Positions 43,771 to 52,067 of a DNA stretch of 64,000 nt are shown in pieces; positions within the stretch are counted from its first letter, which is position 1; each line of letters opens with the position of its first letter. This DNA is from Hominenteromicrobium mulieris. Lineage in GTDB: Bacteria; Bacillota; Clostridia; Oscillospirales; Acutalibacteraceae. The notes beneath the pieces were generated by a model, which searched no databases, was not told the origin of the DNA, and worked only from the letters and a program-made list of their open reading frames with translations. Position numbers and translations under genes: made by a program. The stretch spans positions 124,001-188,000 of the forward strand of contig JAJJOY010000001.1 in assembly GCA_021029595.1 (NCBI GenBank), read 5' to 3'.

Positions 43771-44760
43771 ATGGATATTTTGTCTGAAATGCCGGAGATT
43801 GTGCGGCAATATGCTTTATATTACCGCAACATCAAAGGCCGCGCGCCGAAGACTGTAAACGAATACTGCTCTGACCTGCGGACATTCTTTCGTTTCATGA
43901 AACATTTTCGCGGATATGTTTCACAAGATACGCCCATGGAGGAGATTCCAATCGACGATATTGACCTTGAATTTATCCGTTCCATCACGACGATGGACAT
44001 TTTTGAATTCATGAACTACGCTGCCGACGGACGCAGCAACATGAGCTCCACGCGTCAGCGAAAATCTTCGAGTCTCAAAAGCTTTTTTAACTACCTGACC
44101 GTGCACGAGGGTCTTTTGGATTCTAACCCCACAGAGAATCTGACCCCGCCGAAAAAAGCCAAAACCCTTCCCCGCTACCTCACGTTAGAGCAAAGCCGCG
44201 AGCTTTTAAACGCCGTGGACGGGCCGGATAAAGAGCGTGACTATTGCATTTTGACGCTGTTTTTAAACTGCGGCATGCGCCTTTCCGAGCTTGTTTCCAT
44301 CAACATGAGCGACGTGATCCACAACAACTCCACCCTGCGCATCGTCGGTAAAGGCAGCAAAGAACGCATCGTATACTTAAATGACGCATGCTTAGCTTCT
44401 ATCGATGGCTACGTGCGTGTGCGCCCAAAGGACGACGTGAAGGATAAAAACGCGCTGTTCATCAGCAACCGCGGCACACGCATCAGTCCTAAGACCGTAC
44501 AGGCCATGGTCAATAAATACCTCACGAAAATCGGTCTTGGCGGCGCGGGATACTCCGTACACAAGCTGCGGCACACGGCGGCGACGCTGATGTACCAATA
44601 CGGCAACGTAGATATTCGCGTTTTGCAGGATATTCTGGGCCACGAAAATCTCGGCACTACAGAGATCTACACGCACACCTCCAGCAAGCAAATGGAGGAA
44701 GCCGTAAACGCCAACCCACTTTCCAAAATGCGTGAAAAGACTGATAAGAATGAGAAATAA
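43771..44760 (+). CDS. tyrosine recombinase/integrase (XerC/D type)
   Basis: A 329-aa recombinase: SAM-like N-terminal domain (about 10-115), catalytic domain with R in CGMRLSELVSINMSD, K in GKGSKERIVYL, HxxR in HKLRHTAATLMYQYG, H in LGHENLGTT and nucleophile Tyr in EIYTHTS. Its length is typical for Xer-like proteins. It lies next to the palindrome region and is convergent with DUF624. It may be a second chromosome-resolution recombinase or a domesticated integrase. Confidence 0.9.
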   Translation: MDILSEMPEIVRQYALYYRNIKGRAPKTVNEYCSDLRTFFRFMKHFRGYVSQDTPMEEIPIDDIDLEFIRSITTMDIFEFMNYAADGRSNMSSTRQRKSSSLKSFFNYLTVHEGLLDSNPTENLTPPKKAKTLPRYLTLEQSRELLNAVDGPDKERDYCILTLFLNCGMRLSELVSINMSDVIHNNSTLRIVGKGSKERIVYLNDACLASIDGYVRVRPKDDVKDKNALFISNRGTRISPKTVQAMVNKYLTKIGLGGAGYSVHKLRHTAATLMYQYGNVDIRVLQDILGHENLGTTEIYTHTSSKQMEEAVNANPLSKMREKTDKNEK

Positions 44761-44780
44761 TTGAAATTGAGCAAAATGAA

Positions 44781-44815
44781 AGCCTCTATCGATTTCAGTT
44801 CGATAGAGGCTTTTA
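44781..44815. terminator. bidirectional terminator
   Basis: A perfect 12-bp stem AGCCTCTATCGA/TCGATAGAGGCT (44781-44792 with 44800-44811), TTTATG to the right and T-rich on the leftward strand, between convergent genes. Confidence 0.85.
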
Positions 44816-44828
44816 TGTTTGTTTTAAA

Positions 44829-45845
44829 TTACTGTAAATGATCGGAAGTATCCGTTTTATCCGAGAACAGAGATTCCTGCTCCATGATCTTACGGTCGAT
44901 CAAGCGGCCGTTCACGTACACATACTGCGGCTTATCGTCGTCATCGTCGTCCAACTCATCATTGTCGAAATTGAACGTATCGCCGTCTTTGGCTACGCGA
45001 ATTTCAGCGTCCTTCGCTTCCGCTTCCTTTTTGTAGAACGGCTGGATCAGGTACGTATCGAGCAACGAATACGTCGCAAAGCTCGTCAGATAGCTGATGA
45101 ACGCACACAGGAAAATGATTACGAGCAGCAGCGGGATCACTGCAAATGCCGCCGGGCAGAACAAAAACGCAATGAATAAACCCGCAAGGATTGCCGTAAT
45201 CATCAGGTTGCGCAACAGACCCATAATAGAGAAAATAAACGCGTTTCTGTAAATGTGGCGCAGCTTCAAGTCAAACGTGACGATCATAACCGGAATGTAA
45301 TACTGCGCAAACAGCATTAGAATCGACAGGATGCAGCAAACTGCAAGCGGAATCATAAACATCCAGTTGTCCGATACACGTGTGGAATAAAAGAAGATTG
45401 AGAAGCTCAAGATTACATATGCGAGATACACGATCACGCCGTTCAAAAGTGCCGGCTTCCAGTTGTTTTTCACAGCGTCCCAGAAATCCGACCAAACGAA
45501 CGCATGCTCTTCCCTTGCGAAGTTTCGCGTTACATATGCTAAGCCGCATGTGAACGGCGAAAGCAGGATGAGCGGCAGTGTAACCGCATACAGAATGTAC
45601 AGGTCAAGCACACCGAAGAACGACGTTGCATAAAGAAAATGCGGAACCGGTAAAAGAAATACGCCCACCATCAACGCGATGACCACAATAAATGGGATCA
45701 TAAATGTCAGATTCAACTGCACCAGTTTAGACAGCTTTCGCCACAAGATCTCAAAAAAACGTACCGGCGCTGCCTTTTTCGGTTCATCTTTGTCAACGCC
45801 CGGACCCGGCTTATCATAATTACCGAAAAGTCCTAAAAATGCCAC
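44829..45845 (-). CDS. DUF624-family membrane protein (YesL-like)
   Basis: A 338-aa protein with about six helices: WRKLSKLVQLNLTFMIPFIV, a short outer loop, LPLILLSPFTCGLAYVTRNF and further helices up to about residue 265. The C-terminus is acidic (DDDDDDDKPQ) and cytoplasmic. YesL-type proteins are often linked to carbohydrate uptake, but no sugar genes are near. Between the two recombinases. Confidence 0.82.
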   Translation of the reverse strand: MAFLGLFGNYDKPGPGVDKDEPKKAAPVRFFEILWRKLSKLVQLNLTFMIPFIVVIALMVGVFLLPVPHFLYATSFFGVLDLYILYAVTLPLILLSPFTCGLAYVTRNFAREEHAFVWSDFWDAVKNNWKPALLNGVIVYLAYVILSFSIFFYSTRVSDNWMFMIPLAVCCILSILMLFAQYYIPVMIVTFDLKLRHIYRNAFIFSIMGLLRNLMITAILAGLFIAFLFCPAAFAVIPLLLVIIFLCAFISYLTSFATYSLLDTYLIQPFYKKEAEAKDAEIRVAKDGDTFNFDNDELDDDDDDKPQYVYVNGRLIDRKIMEQESLFSDKTDTSDHLQ

Positions 45846-45866
45846 AAAATCAACTCCAGAATTAGA

Positions 45867-46775
45867 TTAACTCGTTTTTGCACGAGGATGACACTCATTA
45901 TACACGCTTTTCACGTGATTATCAAGGTCTAATAAATGAACATATACCTGTGTGGACGAAATATCTGCATGTCCCATCATGGTTTGAATGTCTTTTACGG
46001 AAGCACCACCCTGCAAAAGGTGCATGGCAAACGAATGACGCAGCGTGTGCGGCGTAATCTCCTTCGTAATGCCGGCCTCCGCCGTATACGCCTTGATAAT
46101 TTTCCAGAAACCCTGACGCGTCAAACGCGAGCCGTTCAGATTGACAAACAGCGCGTCTCCGCTGTTGTCCGGGTCCACGATCAAATCGCGCATGCGGTAA
46201 AGATAATCGGACACAGCAACGACCGCTTTCGCATAAATCGGAATGGTGCGCACGCCCTTGGTGCCGCGGCAGAACAGCTTTCCCGTGCGCAGGTTGATAT
46301 CCTGCACGTTGAGGTTGATGAGCTCACTGACGCGAATACCGGTGGCATAAAGAAGCTCCAGCATCGCTTTATCGCGGCAGCCCTTAGCTTCCGTGACATT
46401 CGGCTGGGAAAGCAGCAGGTCTATCTCCTCGCTTGTCAGCGTCTGCGGCAGCTTTTTCGGCTCTTTTTCAAGCTTTACGGATTTCGCCGGGTTCACCTGC
46501 ATATCCCCGCGCAGGATGAGAAACTTATAAAAGCAACGCACAGAGGCAATATTGCGGGAGATCGTGGAATTTGTGCGGTTTAAGCTGTGCAAATGCTGCA
46601 CATACGCTTCCACCGTCTCCGTTTCCACTTCGAGTGGAGATGTTATATTTTCACCCTCCAAGTAGCGCAGGAAAGCCGAAACATCGCGCAGATAAGAATC
46701 CCGCGTATTTACGGAACTCGGTTTCTGCACGAGCATGTACTCGCGAAACAGCACGAAGTATTCATCCATGTTCAT
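45867..46775 (-). CDS. xerD: tyrosine recombinase XerD
   Basis: A 302-aa site-specific recombinase. N-terminal domain about 1-105; catalytic R in ATGIRVSELINLNVQD, K in GTKGVRTIPIY, HxLRH in PHTLRHSFAMHLLQGGASVK, H in MGHADISST and Tyr in QVYVHL. The ATG 46775 has AGGAGG at the right distance. Next to a SpoIIM-like gene, as in many Clostridia and Bacilli, which favours the housekeeping XerD. Confidence 0.93.
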   Translation of the reverse strand: MNMDEYFVLFREYMLVQKPSSVNTRDSYLRDVSAFLRYLEGENITSPLEVETETVEAYVQHLHSLNRTNSTISRNIASVRCFYKFLILRGDMQVNPAKSVKLEKEPKKLPQTLTSEEIDLLLSQPNVTEAKGCRDKAMLELLYATGIRVSELINLNVQDINLRTGKLFCRGTKGVRTIPIYAKAVVAVSDYLYRMRDLIVDPDNSGDALFVNLNGSRLTRQGFWKIIKAYTAEAGITKEITPHTLRHSFAMHLLQGGASVKDIQTMMGHADISSTQVYVHLLDLDNHVKSVYNECHPRAKTS

Positions 46776-46807
46776 TCATTTCGGCCTCCTTTGCTTTAAA
46801 ATCTAAT

Positions 46808-47392
46808 CTAAATTTGCAAAATCAAAAAGTGCAATGCACCGTATAAAATCGAAATGAAAACCAGCGCCGCAAACGCAAGCAAAAACCGCACGGTGCAGTT
46901 TTTTACGGAAAGCGGTTCTCCGTTTCCGAAAAACACCCGACAGCTGCGCCTTGCCGTGCAAAGCGCTTCCGCCGCAAGCAGCAAAAGCACCGTGATGCAC
47001 AGCATTGTCATCGGCAGATAATCAAAGCACCGCCGAAAATACGATCCGATACCCTCAAGCCGAATCAGTGCCGTAAGCGACGTGCCAAGCGTGAAGCCCT
47101 TCAGAATTATCGCAGCGGGAATCACAAGCACACCCAAAAACGTCATGCCAAATAAAAAAATCGGCAATGCGTAAAAAAGCGAATCAAATAAAAATGCGGA
47201 AAATACAAACGGAAAGTCCGTTCCCGTTTCAAACGGCCCCCTAAACCACACAGAGCCGGAAACCGGCGCCATAGCTATTTGCGATGTCCGTGCGAATAAG
47301 CAGCCGAACAAAAAGCCGAGCAGGAACAAAATGCGCAAAGCCATTAAAACAGATAGGCTACGTGGTTTTGCATATTTCGGCTTTGCTTCCAT
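46808..47392 (-). CDS. spoIIM: SpoIIM-like membrane protein
   Basis: A 194-aa protein with about five membrane helices: LMALRILFLLGFLFGCLFA, a loop with SVWFRGPFETG, FSAFLFDSLFYALPIFLFGM, a long central pair and a C-terminal helix. It resembles the SpoIIM/DUF95 family and lies immediately upstream of xerD, the usual place of spoIIM. The product would act in septal peptidoglycan removal at engulfment. Sequence similarity alone is weak. Confidence 0.6.
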   Translation of the reverse strand: MEAKPKYAKPRSLSVLMALRILFLLGFLFGCLFARTSQIAMAPVSGSVWFRGPFETGTDFPFVFSAFLFDSLFYALPIFLFGMTFLGVLVIPAAIILKGFTLGTSLTALIRLEGIGSYFRRCFDYLPMTMLCITVLLLLAAEALCTARRSCRVFFGNGEPLSVKNCTVRFLLAFAALVFISILYGALHFLILQI

Positions 47393-47460
47393 TTTCGTTC
47401 ACCACCTATAAAAGATGGTCAATCTATATGTGAAGCATCGCCGTGTTATGCCTTGCACAC

Positions 47461-48279
47461 TCACATGGAAAGTTCTTCGGCGCGGTGCGTGCAGGCTTCA
47501 AACGAGCTGATCATCGCCTCATTAAAGCCCTGTTCTTTCAAGACATTCAGCAAAGCAAATGTTGTGCCGCCCTTTGACGTGACCATATCCATAAGCGCCT
47601 GTGGGTCTTTGCCGCTGTTTAAAAGCATATCGGCGCTGCCTTTCATGGTCTGGCAGAACAGTGTAAGCGCGGTCTTCGGGTCAATGCCCTGCTGCGCTGC
47701 ATAATCACAAGTGAGCTTTGCAAGCAGATACAAATACGCAGGCGAGCTGCCACTGACCGCAATCACCGCATTCATCTGCGCTTCGTCAATCTCCTGCGTG
47801 ACACCGCAGCAGGAGAAAGCGGAACGCACGCGCGCAAAGTCTTCTTCCGGCACATTGCTTGTCCGGCACAGCGCCGTAGCGCCCTCACCGAGCAGCAGCG
47901 GCGTGTTCGGCATGGCACGCACGTAGCGGCGGTCTGCGCCGAGCGCGTCCTGCAAATTCTTAAACGTTACGCCCGCAGCGATTGAAACGATGACAACATC
48001 GTCAGCATTCTTCTTCGCAACGGTCGGCGCAATAACGCGCAGCACCTCCGGGAAAATCTGTGGCTTTACGCAAAGGAACACCGTATCACAAAGCTCGGTA
48101 ACTTCTTCGGCAGAAGTACAGGCTACGCAGCCGGATTCTGTAAAGCGCTGCATTTTTTCCGCGTGCGGATTGTACATATAAATATCTCCGACCGGGAAAG
48201 TGCCGGAAGATAAGATACCGCCAATAATCGCGGACGCCATGTTTCCTATGCCGATAAAGCCCAATTTGCCGTTTTTCAT
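47461..48279 (-). CDS. proC: pyrroline-5-carboxylate reductase
   Basis: A 272-aa NADPH-dependent enzyme, last step of proline synthesis. GFIGIGNMASAIIGG is the Rossmann motif, VRAMPNTPLLLGEGATAL and the C-terminal AVSGSSPAYLYL, SKGGTTFALLNVLKEQGF are family hallmarks. ATG 48279 has AGGTGG at the right distance and lies just inside a 17-bp-spaced promoter. Confidence 0.95.
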   Translation of the reverse strand: MKNGKLGFIGIGNMASAIIGGILSSGTFPVGDIYMYNPHAEKMQRFTESGCVACTSAEEVTELCDTVFLCVKPQIFPEVLRVIAPTVAKKNADDVVIVSIAAGVTFKNLQDALGADRRYVRAMPNTPLLLGEGATALCRTSNVPEEDFARVRSAFSCCGVTQEIDEAQMNAVIAVSGSSPAYLYLLAKLTCDYAAQQGIDPKTALTLFCQTMKGSADMLLNSGKDPQALMDMVTSKGGTTFALLNVLKEQGFNEAMISSFEACTHRAEELSM

Positions 48280-48307
48280 GATACGCCACCTCACTTCTGT
48301 CTTATAT

Positions 48308-48336
48308 ACTATAATACTTTTTAGCCAAATTTGCAA
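48308..48336 (-). promoter_or_regulatory. promoter of proC
   Basis: Leftward TTGCAA (48331-48336), 17-bp spacer, TATAGT (48308-48313). Confidence 0.75.
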
Positions 48337-48488
48337 GAGCTTCCGTGAATATTTTTGCATCTGCACAAATTTATGTCTATAATCTTATGTAAACTTATGA
48401 ATATGCAGTTCTGCTTTGCTACAAGCCGTTGTGAATAAATATGCAAAATCGTTCTTATACTCTTGATTAGCAGCTACAAAATTATGGC

Positions 48489-48869
48489 TTAAAATCTGAT
48501 TTTTTCATCTCTATTCACGCCCATTACTCCACCGCATACGCTGCATATTACAAATATTACGCTCCGTATAACAAGAAGTACAATCCGCATATTTGCATAC
48601 AGCATAACGCTTATCGCAACATAGAAAACTGCATAGAGCGTGCCAAGCACAAGGCCGTGCAGCAAGCCTTTTTCCCCCGCGAGGCGCGCCGCAAGGAAAG
48701 CGGAAGCAAAAACGGAAACGCCGCCGATCGCCGCCGCAGCCGTACCGAGTATAGGCTCGGACGGCAAAAAGCCGAGCTTTAAAATCATAAAGGCACAAAC
48801 CGCGATCAGCACAGCCGAAAACAGCACAGAAAACAGGAGACCCAAAAACAGCTTCTTAAAATTCAGCAT
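48489..48869 (-). CDS. TIGR04086-type membrane protein
   Basis: A 126-aa protein with four hydrophobic segments (KKLFLGLLFSVLFSAVLIAV, then segments near 35-60, 66-86 and 95-118). Such proteins lie beside yajC in many Clostridia. ATG 48869 is favoured because AAGGGG precedes it by 8 nt; this site is inside the hairpin at 48876-48919. Function unknown. Confidence 0.78.
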   Translation of the reverse strand: MLNFKKLFLGLLFSVLFSAVLIAVCAFMILKLGFLPSEPILGTAAAAIGGVSVFASAFLAARLAGEKGLLHGLVLGTLYAVFYVAISVMLYANMRIVLLVIRSVIFVICSVCGGVMGVNRDEKIRF

Positions 48870-48870
48870 A

Positions 48871-48919
48871 GAAAAAGCCCCTTGAAATAAGTTTTGTTTC
48901 ATACTTATTCCAAGGGGCT
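48871..48919 (-). terminator. yajC terminator carrying the next gene's ribosome site
   Basis: A 17-bp stem with one internal mismatch (48903-48919 with 48876-48892), then TTTTTCT and the ATG at 48869. Its 3' arm includes AAGGGG, the ribosome site of the TIGR04086 gene, the same arrangement as at 33164. Confidence 0.8.
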
Positions 48920-48950
48920 CAAAACTATTCGCTTTTAAACAGAGTGAAAC

Positions 48951-49286
48951 TTACGCGTCTTCCTCGTGGATGGTATCGACGCTGCCGATCGCCCAACGCT
49001 TGATGCGCAGTCTTGCACGGTCGCTGCCGGTCTCGATGATAACGCTGTCGGTCTCATCCTTTACAGCGATGATTCTGCCGCAAATACCGCCGATGGTCGT
49101 GATCTCGTCGCCGACCTGTGCGTTCTTGCGCATTTCCGCTTCCTTCTTCTTCTTCTTGTTCTGCGGGCGGAAGAAGATGAAGTACATAGCCGCGATGATC
49201 GCACCGTAAACAAGGAGCATGATCAGCATGCTGGACATGTTGCCGCCGGCTGCTGCACCTGTCGTTGTCAAAACACTCAAATTCAT
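48951..49286 (-). CDS. yajC: preprotein translocase subunit YajC
   Basis: A 111-aa single-helix membrane protein (helix about 18-40) with the YajC signature FIFFRPQNKKKKKEAEMRK and VGDEITTIGGICGRIIAVKD. It associates with SecDF. Flanked by tgt and a TIGR04086 gene, the usual Clostridia context. Confidence 0.95.
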   Translation of the reverse strand: MNLSVLTTTGAAAGGNMSSMLIMLLVYGAIIAAMYFIFFRPQNKKKKKEAEMRKNAQVGDEITTIGGICGRIIAVKDETDSVIIETGSDRARLRIKRWAIGSVDTIHEEDA

Positions 49287-49367
49287 GGTTTTCTTTCCTT
49301 TCTTTCATGGTGCGCTCCGTTCGACTGCAAAGCGGTCAATACACCCGTCACCAAATTAACTTTATAC

Positions 49368-49396
49368 ATTATAACAAAAGCCATTCGTGGTTGCAA
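49368..49396 (-). promoter_or_regulatory. promoter of yajC
   Basis: Leftward TTGCAA (49391-49396), 17-bp spacer, TATAAT (49368-49373), in the 117 nt between tgt and yajC. Confidence 0.8.
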
Positions 49397-49403
49397 GGAT
49401 TTT

Positions 49404-50534
49404 CTAAATTCTTTTGTTAAATTTCTCTGAATACTCCTGATAAAATGCTTCAAACCGGTCTTCATCGAGCGCGTTACGAATGCGTTCCATCAAATTGTTG
49501 TAGAAATAAAGATTGTGCATAACCGTCAAGCGCATGGCAAGCATCTCCCCTGCTTTGAAAAGGTGGTGAATATAAGCGCGGGAAAACTTGCGGCAGACCG
49601 GGCAGTCGCAGGTCGGGTCGATCGGTTGATCGTCCAGCGTGTATTTCGCATTGAGCATATTGCGCACGCCTTCATTTGTAAATGCATGACCATGGCGTGC
49701 ATTGCGGCTCGGCATCACGCAGTCGAACAGATCAACGCCGCGGTGCACCGCTTCCAGAATATTTGTCGGCGTGCCCACACCCATCAGGTAGCGGATCTTA
49801 TCCTGCGGCATATGCTCTTCAACCGCTTCAATCACTTCATACATGACCTCTGCCGGCTCGCCGACCGCAAGGCCGCCAATAGCATAACCATCGAGCCCCA
49901 ATTCCGCAATCTCCTTCATGTGGTTCACGCGCAGGTCGATGTATGTGCAACCCTGGTTGATGCCGAACAGCATTTGGTTCGGATTGATCGTATCCGGCAG
50001 CGCATTCAGTCTGTTCATCTCCGCCTTGCAGCGGCGCAGCCAGCGTGCTGTGCGTGCGCAGGAATTTTTCGCGTAGTCGTATTCCGCCGGGTTTTCCACG
50101 CATTCGTCAAACGCCATGGCGATGGTAGAACCGAGGTTGGACTGAATACGCATGCTTTCCTCCGGGCCCATGAAGATGCGATGGCCGTCGATGTGTGACG
50201 CAAACGTCACGCCTTCTTCTTTGATATTGCGCAGCTTCGCGAGAGAGAAAACCTGAAACCCGCCGCTGTCCGTCAGTACAGGGCCGTCCCAGCCGGTAAA
50301 CTTGCGTACGCCGCCCATTTTGCGCACCACGTCATCGCCCGGGCGCAGATGCAGGTGGTACGTGTTGGAGAGCATCACTTGACATTTAATATCTTTAAGG
50401 TCGTAAGCAGAAACCGCACCCTTAATCGCCGCAGCCGTCGCGACGTTCATAAACGCCGGTGTCTGCACCGTACCGTGCACGGTTTGGAGCTCGCCGCGCC
50501 GCGCGTGGTTTTCTCTTTTGATAAGCTTGTACAT
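49404..50534 (-). CDS. tgt: tRNA-guanine transglycosylase
   Basis: A 376-aa enzyme that swaps guanine 34 for preQ1 in queuosine tRNAs. Catalytic motifs: VLTDSGGFQVFSLAKLRNI (nucleophile Asp region), FDECVENP, MGVGTPTNILEAVHRGVDLF and DCVMPSRNARHG; zinc motif CDCPVCRKFSRAYIHHL. ATG 50534 begins MYKLIKRENHARRGEL, the usual N-terminus. 22 nt from queA. Confidence 0.97.
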   Translation of the reverse strand: MYKLIKRENHARRGELQTVHGTVQTPAFMNVATAAAIKGAVSAYDLKDIKCQVMLSNTYHLHLRPGDDVVRKMGGVRKFTGWDGPVLTDSGGFQVFSLAKLRNIKEEGVTFASHIDGHRIFMGPEESMRIQSNLGSTIAMAFDECVENPAEYDYAKNSCARTARWLRRCKAEMNRLNALPDTINPNQMLFGINQGCTYIDLRVNHMKEIAELGLDGYAIGGLAVGEPAEVMYEVIEAVEEHMPQDKIRYLMGVGTPTNILEAVHRGVDLFDCVMPSRNARHGHAFTNEGVRNMLNAKYTLDDQPIDPTCDCPVCRKFSRAYIHHLFKAGEMLAMRLTVMHNLYFYNNLMERIRNALDEDRFEAFYQEYSEKFNKRI

Positions 50535-50556
50535 GTAAAGAAAATTCCTTTCAAAT

Positions 50557-51603
50557 TTATTTGATGAACATGGCGTCGCCGAAGCTGAAGAAGCGGTAGC
50601 GCTCCTTGACGGCAGTGTTATACGCATTCAAAATGTGTTCGCGGCCCGCAAGCGCGGAGACCAGCATGATGAGCGTACTTTCCGGCAAGTGGAAGTTCGT
50701 GATGAGCGCATCAAGGCCCTTAAATTCAAAGCCCGGATAGATAAAAATATCCGTCCAGTCATCGTCCTCGCAAATTTTGCCGCATTTCTTTGCGACAGAT
50801 TCAATCGTGCGGCAGCTCGTAGTGCCGACAGCGATCACGCGTCCGCCGTTTTTCTTCGTCTCGTTGATGGCATCGGCAGTCTCTTTCGGCATGTGATAAT
50901 GCTCGCTATGCATTTTGTGGTCGAGAATGTTATCCACGCTCACCGGGCGGAACGTGCCAAGGCCGACATGCAGTGTGACGAACACGACCTTCACGCCTTT
51001 TGAGCGAATTGCATCAAGCAGCTCCGGCGTAAAGTGCAGACCGGCCGTCGGCGCAGCGGCAGAACCTTCCTCTTTGGAATACACCGTCTGGTAGCGCTCT
51101 TTATCCTTGAGCTTTTCTTTAATATAGGGCGGCAGCGGCATCTGGCCAATCTTATCCAGCTCCGTGAAGAAGTTCGTGCCCTTGTCGTAATGGAAGCGGA
51201 TCATGCGGTTGCCGTCGTCCTTCACTTCAATGACCTCGCAGGTCATGGAGCTGCCCTCGAACATGAACGATGTGCCGACCTTTGCACGCTTGCCCGGACC
51301 TGCAAGTGCTTCCCATACGTCGTCACCGCAATTTTTCAGAAGCAAAAATTCAACGTGCGCGCCGGTCTCGTTTTTAATGCCGTAAATACGCGCAGGCAAA
51401 ACACGGGAATTGTTGAGTACAAGACAATCGCCCTCATTCAAATACTCCGTGATGTCGTGAAAATGCCTGTGCTCGATCTCACCGGTTGTTTTGTCCAACA
51501 CCATCAGGCGCGAAGCGTCACGCGGTTCAATCGGCGTCTGGGCGATAAGTTCTTCCGGAAGCTCAAAATCAAAATCTTTTGTTTGTAAAGTCTGCGTATC
51601 CAA
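50557..51603 (-). CDS. queA: S-adenosylmethionine:tRNA ribosyltransferase-isomerase
   Basis: A 348-aa enzyme that converts preQ1 in tRNA to epoxyqueuosine using SAM. Signatures: [64 protein letters not shown] and [24 protein letters not shown] start at 51603 is favoured by AAGGA 6 nt upstream. Operon with tgt. Confidence 0.95.
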   Translation of the reverse strand: MDTQTLQTKDFDFELPEELIAQTPIEPRDASRLMVLDKTTGEIEHRHFHDITEYLNEGDCLVLNNSRVLPARIYGIKNETGAHVEFLLLKNCGDDVWEALAGPGKRAKVGTSFMFEGSSMTCEVIEVKDDGNRMIRFHYDKGTNFFTELDKIGQMPLPPYIKEKLKDKERYQTVYSKEEGSAAAPTAGLHFTPELLDAIRSKGVKVVFVTLHVGLGTFRPVSVDNILDHKMHSEHYHMPKETADAINETKKNGGRVIAVGTTSCRTIESVAKKCGKICEDDDWTDIFIYPGFEFKGLDALITNFHLPESTLIMLVSALAGREHILNAYNTAVKERYRFFSFGDAMFIK

Positions 51604-51684
51604 GTATATTCCTTCCAATCTGAATTAAAATAGCCGCATCCCCCAAATTACGCAGGATTATTCTAAGAATTTTTCATAAATAAA

Positions 51685-51713
51685 TTGACAACAATCCGTA
51701 TTCCATGTATTAT
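51685..51713 (+). promoter_or_regulatory. promoter of the lysine-riboswitch operon
   Basis: TTGACA (51685-51690), 17-bp spacer, TATTAT (51708-51713), ending just before the riboswitch. Confidence 0.8.
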
Positions 51714-51718
51714 AATAA

Positions 51719-51930
51719 GGATAGAGGCGCGGTTTGTAAGAGTATCCGCGGGTTTTGGCCCTCCACAGGCATCGGCCCGCAGAAAAAGGACACACCGCCG
51801 AAGATCTCAGCGCATGTGGTACGCTTGGATCTGGTTGCTGTGGCGAAAGCCCCGTAACTGTCATCTGCAATAGGATGGAGTGCTATCAGAGCTTTTCCGC
51901 AGGGAGACTTTCGTAAAAGCCTGTGCACAT
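51719..51930 (+). promoter_or_regulatory. lysine riboswitch (L-box)
   Basis: The L-box landmarks appear in order: AGAGGCGCG, AAGAGTATC, CCGCCGAAGATC, GCTGTGGCGAAAGCCCCG, CTGTCATC and GGATGGAGTGCTATCAGAGC, followed by an arm ending near 51930. It binds lysine and controls the asd-dapA-dapB operon, so lysine would repress its own synthesis. Confidence 0.93.
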
Positions 51931-51949
51931 TCTATTATATTGTATGTAT

Positions 51950-51974
51950 GACCGGATTTCAACCGGTTTTTTTT
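51950..51974 (+). terminator. lysine-riboswitch terminator
   Basis: A 6-bp stem GACCGG/CCGGTT with loop ATTTCAA, followed by eight T. Its position after the aptamer fits a transcription-off platform. Confidence 0.75.
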
Positions 51975-52067
51975 CGCTCAAAAATGAAATTTGACCTTAA
52001 TTTTGTTTTTGAGCGTACATTTCATCATTTTTGAAAGGATGTCCTGCAAACAGGACGGGTGAAAGAA

